A stretch of 12,861 bases of DNA from DATKRB01 sp036501425. GTDB taxonomy: Bacteria; Actinomycetota; Acidimicrobiia; Acidimicrobiales; RAAP-2. The notes under the pieces are model-generated. The model saw only the letters and a list, made by a program, of their open reading frames with translations, was not told where the DNA came from and did no database searches. Location: assembly GCA_036501425.1 (NCBI GenBank), contig DASYAI010000035.1, forward strand, positions 1 to 12,861. Reading direction: 5' to 3'. The stretch's first letter is position 1. Every line of letters begins with the position of its first letter. Position numbers and translations under genes: made by a program. Positions 7,038 through 12,639 of this stretch are shown piece after piece.

Positions 7038-7682
7038 ATGCGCAAAGACGACGTCGACGACCTGCTGGCTGCGGCGCTCTCGGGGCGTCAGCTGCTGACG
7101 CACCCCTTCTACCGGCGTTGGGAGGCCGGGGCGCTCGCCCCGGGCGAGCTGGCCGACTACGCCGGCCAGTACCGTCATATCGAGGCCGCCTTTCCGGCCG
7201 TGCTCGGCGCGGCCCTCGCCGCGCTCCCCGCCGGTCCTGCCCACAGCCTTCTGGCGCAGACCCTGCACGACGAGTTGCACCCCGTTCCCCACGTGACCCT
7301 TTTCGAGGACTTCGCCCGGGCCGTCGGGGCGCCCGATCCCTCGCCCCCCTCGCCGGCGACCGCCGCCCTGGTCGACTGCTACCGCGCCGCAGCGGCTCGG
7401 GGACCGGTCCCCGCCCTGGCGGCGATCGGCGCGTACGAGGTGCAGTCGGCGGCGATCGCCGCCTCCAAGGGGGAGGGGTTGAGCGGGCACTACGGGATCC
7501 ACGGCGCCGGCCGGCAGTTCTGGGACCTCCACGCCGAACTGGACACCCAGCACGCCGACTGGACGTCGCAGGCGCTGGCCGAGCTGCCCGACCTCGACGG
7601 TGATCTGGTCATCGACGTCGCCACGGCGGCCGCTACGGCCTGGTGGGACTTCCTCTCCGAACGCGAGGCCGCGGCGGCGTGA
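7038..7682 (+). CDS. CADD-family heme-oxygenase-like dimetal protein, putative self-sacrificing p-aminobenzoate synthase
   Basis: A 214-residue all-helical protein of the TenA/PqqC/heme-oxygenase-like fold. The N-terminus HPFYRRW...GEL..YAGQYRHIEAAFP closely follows the pattern I recall for chlamydial CADD. All six expected metal ligands are present: Glu79, His85, Glu134, His165, Asp169 and His172. Tyr25 sits at the CADD tyrosine proposed as the source of the p-aminobenzoate ring, and Lys144 at the lysine proposed as nitrogen donor, ten residues after Glu134 as in CADD. Such enzymes make p-aminobenzoate for folate from their own side chains using O2 and bypass PabABC. Function here is inferred; another redox role within the fold is possible. 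No signal peptide. It is single, divergent from cydD and probably leaderless. Confidence 0.72.
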   Translation: MRKDDVDDLLAAALSGRQLLTHPFYRRWEAGALAPGELADYAGQYRHIEAAFPAVLGAALAALPAGPAHSLLAQTLHDELHPVPHVTLFEDFARAVGAPDPSPPSPATAALVDCYRAAAARGPVPALAAIGAYEVQSAAIAASKGEGLSGHYGIHGAGRQFWDLHAELDTQHADWTSQALAELPDLDGDLVIDVATAAATAWWDFLSEREAAAA

Positions 7683-7696
7683 GCGTCGGACCGGCC

Positions 7697-7709
7697 GTGG
7701 TCGGACCAC
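7697..7709. terminator. Hairpin between convergent CADD-family and unknown genes
   Basis: GTGGT-CGG-ACCAC is a perfect 5-bp stem with a triloop in the 42-bp convergent gap. It could serve both strands. There is no U-tract, so support is modest. Confidence 0.35.
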
Positions 7710-7724
7710 GTCGGCTCGGGCGGG

Positions 7725-8102
7725 TCAGTTCGCCGGCGCCGACTGCTCGAAGGTGAAGACGATCCCGTTGGCGTGCACCACCGGTGTCGCGTCGGCGGCG
7801 ATCAGCTCGCGCACTCGCGCCTCGGGGACCGGGGTGAGCTCGTAGTCCGCCAGGGCGTCGTTCAACGGGATCACCCGCTCGACGACCGCCTGCTCGATGT
7901 CCGTTGCCACTTCGAGGATCAGGGCCGTGCCCAGCTGGTCGTCGGGCGGGTCCAGCTGCGCCGATTCGAGCAGGTCGGTGCCCACCGGTACGACGGCTGC
8001 CTGAAAGGGCTGGCCGTCCCGTTCGATCGACAGCCGGAAGCGCACCACGCTCTCCTCCGGCTGCCGTGTCCATCCCTGGTATCTGACTGCGAAGCTCGCC
8101 AC
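7725..8102 (-). CDS. Unrecognised protein of 125 residues
   Basis: From GTG 8102 the protein begins ASFAVRYQGWTR and alternates beta-like strands (residues about 3-46) with a Leu/Glu/Ala-rich helical stretch and a C-terminal strand GIVFTFEQSA. There are no cysteines, signal peptide or membrane segment. I do not recognise the family. The frame is open to 8429, but the upstream part is arginine/proline/histidine-rich without coding character. GTG 8102 is preferred because TACGCT, a -10-like hexamer, ends seven bases before it, giving a leaderless transcript. The gene faces the CADD-family gene end to end and no operon partner is visible. Confidence 0.6.
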   Translation of the reverse strand: MASFAVRYQGWTRQPEESVVRFRLSIERDGQPFQAAVVPVGTDLLESAQLDPPDDQLGTALILEVATDIEQAVVERVIPLNDALADYELTPVPEARVRELIAADATPVVHANGIVFTFEQSAPAN

Positions 8103-8109
8103 GGGGAGG

Positions 8110-8115
8110 AGCGTA
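8110..8115 (-). promoter_or_regulatory. -10 TACGCT, leaderless-type, for the unknown 125-residue gene
   Basis: Minus-strand TACGCT is separated from GTG 8102 by seven bases (CCTCCCC), so the likely transcription start falls on the start codon. No purine-rich ribosome site precedes the GTG on this strand. Confidence 0.45.
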
Positions 8116-8368
8116 CAGTTCGCGAGACGGTCACTCCGAGCATCGCGACCAGCCAGCGTCGCCGCCCGAGCCGGTCCGACGGCGCGAATTCCCTGGTGGT
8201 GTGGGGTGGACCCGGCGTCGGGCGGGTCGCGCGGATGGTGGTGGACACATCGCGGGCCCGCGACCCACGCACCATCGGGATCAGCTAGACACGGGGGTGT
8301 CCCCGGGTGATGCATTCGGGTACGTGTCAATGGAGCGGCATCGGGGCCTGCATGATGGGCCCCGGTGG
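8116..8368. other. Non-coding stretch without recognised genes
   Basis: The left part of the 583-bp gap between the unknown gene and the PAC2 gene. Open frames here lack coding character. A short inverted repeat GACAC-GGGG-GTGTC sits at about 8288-8301. Nothing else is recognised. Confidence 0.4.
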
Positions 8369-8388
8369 CGCGTCCGGGGCCGGACGCG
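8369..8388. repeat. 9-bp perfect inverted repeat beyond the candidate RNA terminator
   Basis: CGCGTCCGG-GG-CCGGACGCG forms a perfect hairpin just past the U-containing tail of the minus-strand terminator at 8392-8419. It could be a second back-up terminator or a boundary for transcripts from either side. Confidence 0.5.
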
Positions 8389-8486
8389 AGAAACCCCACC
8401 TGGCAGAGCCGGTGGGGTTCCCGTTGCACCGGAGACGCTCGGGCGAGTGGGGGGGGACCCGACTTCCGGAGCGTCGCTCGGCAACT
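8386..8486 (-). ncRNA. Candidate structured small RNA with C8 hairpin loop
   Basis: A complete minus-strand transcription unit can be read with no protein frame. A promoter (8493-8521) predicts a start at A8486. The RNA then folds by simple pairing: 8481-8485 with 8423-8427 (5 bp); 8469-8475 with 8434-8440 (7 bp), extended past a bulge by 8466-8467 with 8441-8442; and 8457-8461 with 8444-8448, closing a loop of exactly eight cytosines (8456-8449). A strong hairpin follows (8419-8411 with 8400-8392, plus an inner GGC/GCC), then UUUCUC. Length is about 100 nt. A C-rich hairpin loop recalls the actinobacterial 6C RNA, but that class has two such loops and only one is visible here. This may be a divergent relative or another class. 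Confidence 0.6.
8392..8419 (-). terminator. Intrinsic terminator of the candidate small RNA
   Basis: On the minus strand AACCCCACC pairs perfectly with GGTGGGGTT. Inside, GGC pairs with GCC around a UCU triloop, with one bulged A. The stem is followed by TCTC after the final TT, giving a short U/C tail (UUUCUC). It is the strongest stem-loop in the gap. Confidence 0.6.
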
Positions 8487-8492
8487 GCATTG

Positions 8493-8521
8493 ATGTTAGA
8501 CGGGTCCGGACCGGATTGCAA
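8493..8521 (-). promoter_or_regulatory. Sigma70-type promoter of the candidate small RNA
   Basis: Minus-strand TTGCAA (8521-8516, -35) and TAACAT (8498-8493, -10) are separated by exactly 17 bp. Six bases follow before A8486, whose next bases are the first arm of the RNA's closing stem. This is one of the few AT-containing stretches in the gap. Confidence 0.6.
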
Positions 8522-8536
8522 CGTTAACGAGAACGT
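8521..8536. promoter_or_regulatory. Operator-like inverted repeat next to the -35 of the small RNA promoter
   Basis: ACGTT (8521-8525) and AACGT (8532-8536), spaced by six bases, form an inverted repeat directly upstream of and touching the -35, where an activator would bind. The binding protein is unknown. Confidence 0.3.
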
Positions 8537-8673
8537 AAGCCACCGTCCGGCACCCACCGGGAGCCAACCGCCAGTCGGTGCCAGTCGGCGTCGGCACCCC
8601 CGGGCACCGGCCCGGCACGGACGGGTAGCGACCCGGCCTCCGCCCGGGGGCCGACCGGAGCGATGTAGGGAGG

Positions 8674-8679
8674 TAGCGT
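8674..8679 (+). promoter_or_regulatory. -10 TAGCGT, leaderless-type, for the PAC2 gene
   Basis: TAGCGT is followed by six bases (GGAGGG) and ATG 8686. The GGAGGG touches the ATG and is too close to act as a normal ribosome site, and GGGAGG at 8668-8673 is 12 bases away, so leaderless initiation is the simplest reading. Confidence 0.45.
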
Positions 8680-8685
8680 GGAGGG

Positions 8686-9573
8686 ATGGAAACCCTCCAA
8701 TGGCACAGTAGGCCCCGGCTCAAGGAGCCGGTCATGCTGGCCGCCTTCGAGGGGTGGACGGACGCCGGCTCGGCGGCGTCGGGGGCCGCCTCGTACCTCG
8801 CGGCCAAGTGGGGTGCCCGGCCGTTCGCGGAGATCGACGCCGAGGACTACTACGACTTCACGGCCGTCCGGCCCCAGGTGCGCCTCCGGCGGGACCGTCA
8901 ACGCGAGATCGTCTGGCCCCAAAACCGCTTCCTCGCCGCGTCGATCCCCGGCTCCCGAGATGTGGTGCTCCTGATCGGGAGCGAGCCCCACCTGCGCTGG
9001 CGGGCGTTCTGCCAGTGCGTCACCTCGGTGGCCACCGAGCTGGGCGTGCGCTCGGTCTTCACCCTCGGCGCCATGCTCGCCGATGTGCCCCATACCCGGA
9101 TGGTCCCGGTCCGTGGCTCGACCGCCGATCCCGGCATGGCGAGCCGCCTCGGTCTGCAGCTGCCGCAGTACCAGGGACCCACCGGGATCGTCGGGGTCCT
9201 GCAGGATGCCTTCGCCAAGGTCGACGTCCCGGTGGCCTCCTTGATGGCCCAGGTGCCCCACTACATCCCGAGCACACCGTCGCCCAAGGCCACCCTGGCC
9301 ATCGTCGAGAGGGTCTGCTCGCTGCTGGTGACCCACGTCCCGACGACCGAGCTCGAGATCGCCTCGGCCGCCTACGAGCGCCAGGTCAACGACGTCGTTG
9401 CGGCGGACGACGACATCGCCGGCTACGTGGTGCAGCTCGAGGGCCGGGCGGACCAGCGCGACGACGAGGACGTCGATGCCGACCTCGACCTCGACCTCGA
9501 CAACCTCCCTTCGGGCGACGCGCTGGCCGCCGAGTTCGAGCAGTTCCTGCGGGAGCAGGGCGGACAATCCTGA
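8686..9573 (+). CDS. PAC2 family protein
   Basis: 295 residues. The N-terminal part, with MLAAFEGWTDAGSAAS (17-32), the VVLLIGSEPHLRW strand (93-105) and the LGVRSVFTLGAMLADVPHTR region (119-138), fits the PAC2 family, named for a eukaryotic proteasome assembly chaperone and common in actinobacteria, where the role is not settled. The later VPHYIPSTPSPKATLAIVE segment is also typical. The C-terminus (259-273) is strongly acidic with Asp-Leu repeats, encoded by (GACCTC)3 at 9481-9498. No signal peptide is seen. It is followed after 46 bp by a methyltransferase on the same strand, probably one transcript. Confidence 0.8.
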   Translation: METLQWHSRPRLKEPVMLAAFEGWTDAGSAASGAASYLAAKWGARPFAEIDAEDYYDFTAVRPQVRLRRDRQREIVWPQNRFLAASIPGSRDVVLLIGSEPHLRWRAFCQCVTSVATELGVRSVFTLGAMLADVPHTRMVPVRGSTADPGMASRLGLQLPQYQGPTGIVGVLQDAFAKVDVPVASLMAQVPHYIPSTPSPKATLAIVERVCSLLVTHVPTTELEIASAAYERQVNDVVAADDDIAGYVVQLEGRADQRDDEDVDADLDLDLDNLPSGDALAAEFEQFLREQGGQS

Positions 9574-9619
9574 GCAGGACGCGGCCCGCCCGGAGGGAAG
9601 CAGTGGGCGGGCGCGGACG

Positions 9620-10141
9620 GTGACGCCGGCCGAGCTCGATGCGGTCGAGGAGGCGCTGCGGCGCCTCGAGGCGGCATGGCTGCCCGCGCCACCCGGCGAG
9701 GCGGTCCATTTCGGCTACGTTCCGCTCTCGCTGGCGGAGTTCCTGTCGGGGCTCGAGATCTGTCGCCGCCATGCGCCCGGACGCCGGTTCCTCGACCTCG
9801 GCTGCGGGATCGGGCGGGCCATGCTGCTGGCGTCGGGCCTGGGCTGGGACGTCACCGGGATCGAGCACTACGCGCCGTACGCGGCGTCGGCCCGGAGCCT
9901 GGTGCCCGAAGCCACCGTCCTCGAGTGCGAGGCCGAGCAGTTCGGCGGCTACGACCGGTTCGACGTCGTCTACTCGTTCCGGCTCTGCGTCGACGACCGG
10001 GACCAGCTGGCGCTCGAGCAGCGGATCGTCAGCCGCATGCACCCCGGAGCGGTGATCTTCCTCGGCCATCGAACGCTCCCGGAGCCGGTCGGTGGCGAGA
10101 GCCTGGGGGAGAACTGCTGGCGGGTCGTTGGCCGGAGCTGA
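9620..10141 (+). CDS. Small class I SAM-dependent methyltransferase
   Basis: 173 residues from GTG 9620. The SAM site is clear: motif I FLDLGCGIG (57-65) and acidic Glu82 ending strand 2 (VTGIEHY), with the strand-4 region FDVVYSFRL (114-122) and MHPGAVIFL (140-148) as strand 5. An N-terminal helical segment (1-50) carries HFGYVPLS. The protein is shorter than most of the family, so the C-terminal part of the fold is reduced. The substrate is unknown. The frame is open further upstream, but that part only overlaps the PAC2 gene in another frame; GTG 9620 is the only plausible start after the PAC2 stop. GGAGGGA at 9591-9597 is too far upstream to serve it well. Confidence 0.75.
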   Translation: MTPAELDAVEEALRRLEAAWLPAPPGEAVHFGYVPLSLAEFLSGLEICRRHAPGRRFLDLGCGIGRAMLLASGLGWDVTGIEHYAPYAASARSLVPEATVLECEAEQFGGYDRFDVVYSFRLCVDDRDQLALEQRIVSRMHPGAVIFLGHRTLPEPVGGESLGENCWRVVGRS

Positions 10142-10142
10142 G

Positions 10143-10176
10143 CGGGCGACGCCCGACAGCGCCGCCGATCAGCGCT
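10143..10176. terminator. Two small hairpins between convergent methyltransferase and hydrolase genes
   Basis: CGGGC-GAC-GCCCG (10143-10155) begins right after the methyltransferase stop, and AGCGC (10158-10162) pairs with GCGCT (10172-10176). A 9-bp direct repeat GCCGATCAG is also present here. They are placed where a bidirectional terminator would be, but lack a U-tract. Confidence 0.35.
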
Positions 10177-10181
10177 GCCGA

Positions 10182-11045
10182 TCAGTCCTTCAGGAAGTCG
10201 AGCACCAGGTCCGTCACCGTGTCGAGCTGATCGTGGTGCACCCAGTGGCCGGCGTTCTGCACGATCTCGTGCCGGGCGTCGCGGAAGTCCCCGACCAGGT
10301 CGGTCCCCGAGCGGGCAGCCCAGCTTTCGGCCCCGCTGATGAGCAGGACCGGGCAGGCGATGTGGGACCACAGGGCGCGTGCCGTGTCGGACCCCGCCTC
10401 CCACGCGTCGTGGAGGTGCACGTAGTTGTCGAACTTCCAGCTGTACGAGCCGTCCTCGTTCTGATTGCTGCCGTGGATCGTGAGATGCCGAGCCTGCTCC
10501 GGCGAAAGATGGGGGTTCGCCTCCTGCATCCGCTCGAAGGCTTCGTCCAGCGACCCGTAGCGCCGGGGCGACCGACCCGACATGGCCCGACCGAGCTCGA
10601 TCCAACGGCGCAGCTGGTCGGCCGGCGGTAGAGGGGCGACGTCGGCTGGCCGGCCGAATCCCTCGATCGACACCAGGCGGACCACCTCTTCGGGAAAGAC
10701 CCCGGCGTAGTGCAGGGCGACGTTGCCACCCAGCGAGTGGGCCACGATACGCACCGGCGCCGTCCCGGTCTGGCGTACCAGCTGGGCGATGTCGTAGACG
10801 AACTCGGAGATCGCGTACGCCGAGCCCATGTTCCACTGGGAATCACCGTGCCCTCGAAGGTCCGGAGCGAGGATGTGGTAGCGGTCGGCGAGCCGGTCGG
10901 CCATCCAGTCCCAGTTGTGCCCGTGGTCGCGGTTGCCATGGATCATGATGAGCGGCGGCGCGCCGTCGTTCCCCCAGTCGAGATAGTGGAGGCGTAGCCG
11001 CTTGGAGAAGTACGAGTGCGAGGTAGGAGACCGTGTGAAGCTCAC
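10182..11045 (-). CDS. Alpha/beta hydrolase
   Basis: 287 residues with the classical alpha/beta hydrolase layout: oxyanion-site HGN (36-38) in LIMIHGN, DLRGHGDS (62-69), nucleophile elbow AHSLGGN with Ser104, and catalytic His267 in NAGHWVHHD. The acid is probably Glu240 in LLISGAES, where many relatives have Asp. A cap domain spans about 135-225. Esterase, haloalkane dehalogenase or ring-cleavage hydrolase activity is possible; Ser rather than Asp at the elbow argues against a dehalogenase. No signal peptide is seen. GTG 11045 is chosen with TATGGT nine bases upstream. It lies downstream of the NIPSNAP gene across 111 bp and may share its transcript or have its own start. Confidence 0.82.
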   Translation of the reverse strand: MSFTRSPTSHSYFSKRLRLHYLDWGNDGAPPLIMIHGNRDHGHNWDWMADRLADRYHILAPDLRGHGDSQWNMGSAYAISEFVYDIAQLVRQTGTAPVRIVAHSLGGNVALHYAGVFPEEVVRLVSIEGFGRPADVAPLPPADQLRRWIELGRAMSGRSPRRYGSLDEAFERMQEANPHLSPEQARHLTIHGSNQNEDGSYSWKFDNYVHLHDAWEAGSDTARALWSHIACPVLLISGAESWAARSGTDLVGDFRDARHEIVQNAGHWVHHDQLDTVTDLVLDFLKD

Positions 11046-11054
11046 CGGGCGGTC

Positions 11055-11060
11055 ACCATA
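11055..11060 (-). promoter_or_regulatory. -10-like TATGGT upstream of the alpha/beta hydrolase
   Basis: Minus-strand TATGGT ends nine bases before GTG 11045, giving a leader of about two bases or none. No Shine-Dalgarno is seen between them. Confidence 0.3.
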
Positions 11061-11156
11061 GAGGGGAACCGGATCGTGGCGCTAAGCCGCTCGCCTCGCT
11101 GACCGGCGGGAACGCGCCGGGCTCGCTTCCCCGGGCCGGCCGGCGGGGGTGTCTGT

Positions 11157-11501
11157 TCAGACGAGCGGCGAGTAGTCGGTCGGCTCGAGGAACACCGATT
11201 CGGCGCCCGCCACGAGGGGGCCGTCGCTCTGGCTGGCCCGGTTGCGCTCGGTGAAGTCGGGATCCGCCAGGAACGCCTTCCACGCCGCCTTGGCCGCGTC
11301 CTGGCTCTCGAAGGCCAGCAGGTACACGAAGGAGTCGGTGGGCTGGCCCTCGGCGTCCTTGGCGACCCAGAAGGCGACCATGTCCATATGGTGGCGCTCG
11401 AAGAGATCGAGGTCGTCGTCGCGGAAATGCTTCACGAGTGCGTCGAGCTTGCCCGGGTGGGCCCGATAGGTCCGAAGCTCGAAGATGCGACGCTCAGCCA
11501 T
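11157..11501 (-). CDS. NIPSNAP family protein
   Basis: 114 residues, one ferredoxin-like (dimeric alpha-beta barrel) NIPSNAP domain. Signs are the opening IFELRTYRAHPGKLDAL, the HHMDMVAFWVAKD strand, and YLLAFESQDAAKAAWKAFLADPDF near residues 60-82. Bacterial members are small, probably dimeric and of undefined function, often near catabolic genes. ATG 11501 opens the conserved ELRTY strand and TAGCGT lies six bases upstream, so the mRNA is probably leaderless. The upstream end is unusual: the left copy of the 153-bp repeat stops only three bases from this -10 hexamer, so a rearrangement has replaced everything upstream of the core promoter. Confidence 0.8.
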   Translation of the reverse strand: MAERRIFELRTYRAHPGKLDALVKHFRDDDLDLFERHHMDMVAFWVAKDAEGQPTDSFVYLLAFESQDAAKAAWKAFLADPDFTERNRASQSDGPLVAGAESVFLEPTDYSPLV

Positions 11502-11507
11502 GCCCTG

Positions 11508-11513
11508 ACGCTA
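11508..11513 (-). promoter_or_regulatory. -10 TAGCGT, leaderless-type, for the NIPSNAP gene
   Basis: Minus-strand TAGCGT is followed by six bases (CAGGGC) and ATG 11501, the same hexamer and spacing as before the PAC2 gene. Confidence 0.45.
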
Positions 11514-11516
11514 CCA

Positions 11517-11669
11517 GCGAGGTCCTGGCGAATCGACCTACCGCAACAGGTCGCCGATCACCTTTCGCCGGAACTCCTCGTTGGCGGCGAAGCCCACTGA
11601 GGGGAGAAACGTGCACCGGCGGAAGGTTGAGCTCTGGGGCCCGATCGGCCCGAAGACCCGCTGTGGCGG
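11517..11669. repeat. Left copy of a 153-bp direct repeat
   Basis: It aligns without gaps to 12640-12792 with eight mismatches by hand count (about 95% identity). It covers 132 bases of the 3' coding end of the gene at 12661-12861 plus 21 bases after its stop. Similarity ends abruptly on both sides. Confidence 0.92.
11538..11669 (-). pseudogene. Orphan 3' fragment of the cysteine-containing unknown gene
   Basis: On the minus strand this encodes the same C-terminus as the gene at 12661-12861, from PQRVFGPIG through VGFAANEEFRRKVIGDLLR to TAG 11540-11538. The 5' part is missing: homology stops at 11669, and the frame meets TGA shortly upstream in the antitoxin promoter region. One cysteine of the intact copy is changed (LQNCTF becomes PQSSTF), which fits loss of selection. 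No start codon or promoter is evident. Confidence 0.75.
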
Positions 11670-11737
11670 CCGCCGTTCGTCAGCACCCTGGCGGTGCTGG
11701 TCCGACTGTACGAGATTCAGATTCTCTCAAATACAGA

Positions 11738-11743
11738 TACACT
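11738..11743 (+). promoter_or_regulatory. -10 TACACT, leaderless-type, for the toxin-antitoxin pair
   Basis: TACACT is followed by six bases and ATG 11750. The 30 bp upstream are the most AT-rich in the window and hold short repeats (GATTC twice, ATACA/GATACA), a likely site for autoregulation by the antitoxin. Confidence 0.5.
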
Positions 11744-11749
11744 GAGCCG

Positions 11750-12061
11750 ATGGCACGGACGACGCTACGGGCGAGGGGACAGCTGACGCTTCCCGAAGAC
11801 ATCCGGACTGCGGCACACCTCGAGGAAGGCGATCTTCTTGATGCCGAGCTGACGCCCGATGGCATCTTGTTGCGCCCACGCAAGGTCATCGACGCGACGC
11901 AGGCGTGGTTCTGGGACCCTGAGTGGCAAGCAGGGGAGCGGCAGGCCGATGCCGACCTCATCGCCGGGCGGCTCGAGTCATTCGAATCACCCGAGGCATT
12001 CCTGTCGGCCATGAGCAATCGGGCCAAGAGGCCCGGGCCCGGCAAGCGACACCAATCCTGA
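11750..12061 (+). CDS. AbrB/MazE-type antitoxin
   Basis: 103 residues. Positions 1-45 form a swapped-hairpin AbrB/MazE DNA-binding domain: TTLRARGQLTLPEDIRTAAHLEEGDLL, then a strand ILLRPRKVI. The C-terminal half, with WFWDPEWQAGERQADADLIAGR (53-74) and a following ESPEAFLSAM, resembles the toxin-binding tail of AbrB antitoxins in actinobacterial type II modules. It should neutralise the toxin encoded six bases downstream and repress its own promoter. ATG 11750 is chosen because it opens the domain and follows a -10 hexamer by six bases; longer upstream frames run through the repeat. Codon use here is less GC-biased than in the rest of the window, which suggests acquired DNA. Confidence 0.8.
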   Translation: MARTTLRARGQLTLPEDIRTAAHLEEGDLLDAELTPDGILLRPRKVIDATQAWFWDPEWQAGERQADADLIAGRLESFESPEAFLSAMSNRAKRPGPGKRHQS

Positions 12062-12067
12062 CGGCGG

Positions 12068-12361
12068 GTGCCGACGTTTGCCTGGTTGGCGCGGTTACGT
12101 GCCGACTTCGACGCTCTTGCGCCAGGTCAACAGGCGGCCTTTCTCGCTGCGGTCGCCGATTTCGTCAGTGATCTGCAGGACGGATCTGGCTTCCGTCCCG
12201 GGTTGCGGGTGAAGGGTGTCAAAGGCGCGACCGGCGTCTTCGAGATGACGTGGGCCGCCGATGGGCGAGCGACGTTTCAGTACGGGGACCAGGTCACACC
12301 GGGCGGGCCGCATATCGTCTGGCGTCGGATTGGTACACACCAGATCTTTCGGGTTCCGTGA
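12068..12361 (+). CDS. RelE-like toxin of the AbrB-antitoxin module
   Basis: 97 residues starting at GTG 12068, six bases after the antitoxin stop. N-terminal helices (RLRADFDALAPGQQAAFLAAVADFVSDL) are followed by a beta sheet: FRPGLRVKGVKG, GVFEMTWAADGRATFQYG and HIVWRRIGTHQIF. This order matches small RelE/ParE-fold toxins, which commonly cleave mRNA on the ribosome. Candidate functional residues are Arg67, His82, Arg86, Arg87 and His91. The family is inferred from fold pattern and gene order; gyrase-type activity or a non-toxic relative is possible. It converges on the HTH gene with 17 bases between stops. Confidence 0.68.
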   Translation: MPTFAWLARLRADFDALAPGQQAAFLAAVADFVSDLQDGSGFRPGLRVKGVKGATGVFEMTWAADGRATFQYGDQVTPGGPHIVWRRIGTHQIFRVP

Positions 12362-12378
12362 GCGTCGAGACCTTTCCG

Positions 12379-12603
12379 TTACCCAACGTGCCGCAGGCAC
12401 CTTTGCCCGTTGACCCGGCGGCCGCCGGTACGACTGATGGACAGTTCAACCCGGTCCGCCCCGACCCAGTCGTCCAACTCTCCAAGGTCGAAGATCCGAC
12501 CGGCTGACTTGTAGAAGGGTACCCGGCGCTCATTGACCAGTCGGCGAAGCAGCCGTGCGCTGAGCCGGGGGCGCTCCTCCACGGCGTGGGCGAGCGTGAC
12601 CAT
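12379..12603 (-). CDS. Excisionase-like helix-turn-helix protein
   Basis: 74 residues from ATG 12603. The segment PRLSARLLRRLVNERRVPFYKSAGRIFDLGELDDWV (about 12-47) has the winged-helix form of the HTH_17/excisionase family, with recognition helix, basic wing and DLDDW-like end. Such proteins act as recombination directionality factors or small regulators. The N-terminal half-helix is less regular than usual. The frame is open up to GTG 12660, but that extension has no recognisable domain and runs into the repeat. It is downstream of and collinear with the unknown gene at 12661, 57 bases after its stop. No integrase is in the window, so a role in excision is not shown; it may be a leftover or a regulator. 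Confidence 0.65.
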   Translation of the reverse strand: MVTLAHAVEERPRLSARLLRRLVNERRVPFYKSAGRIFDLGELDDWVGADRVELSISRTGGRRVNGQRCLRHVG

Positions 12604-12639
12604 CAGGCCGGGCCATGCCGAACCCCGTTCAGCTCGCCG

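Noticed and set aside
8386..8486. Firm assignment of the small RNA to the 6C class
   Set aside because: Only one C-rich loop is visible, and I cannot run the covariance model.
8307..8711. Plus-strand open frame of 134 codons in the 8103-8685 gap
   Set aside because: No coding character or ribosome site; it runs antisense through the structured RNA and into the PAC2 gene.
9398..9619. N-terminal Ser/Thr-rich extension of the methyltransferase
   Set aside because: It is out-of-frame translation of the acidic end of the PAC2 gene.
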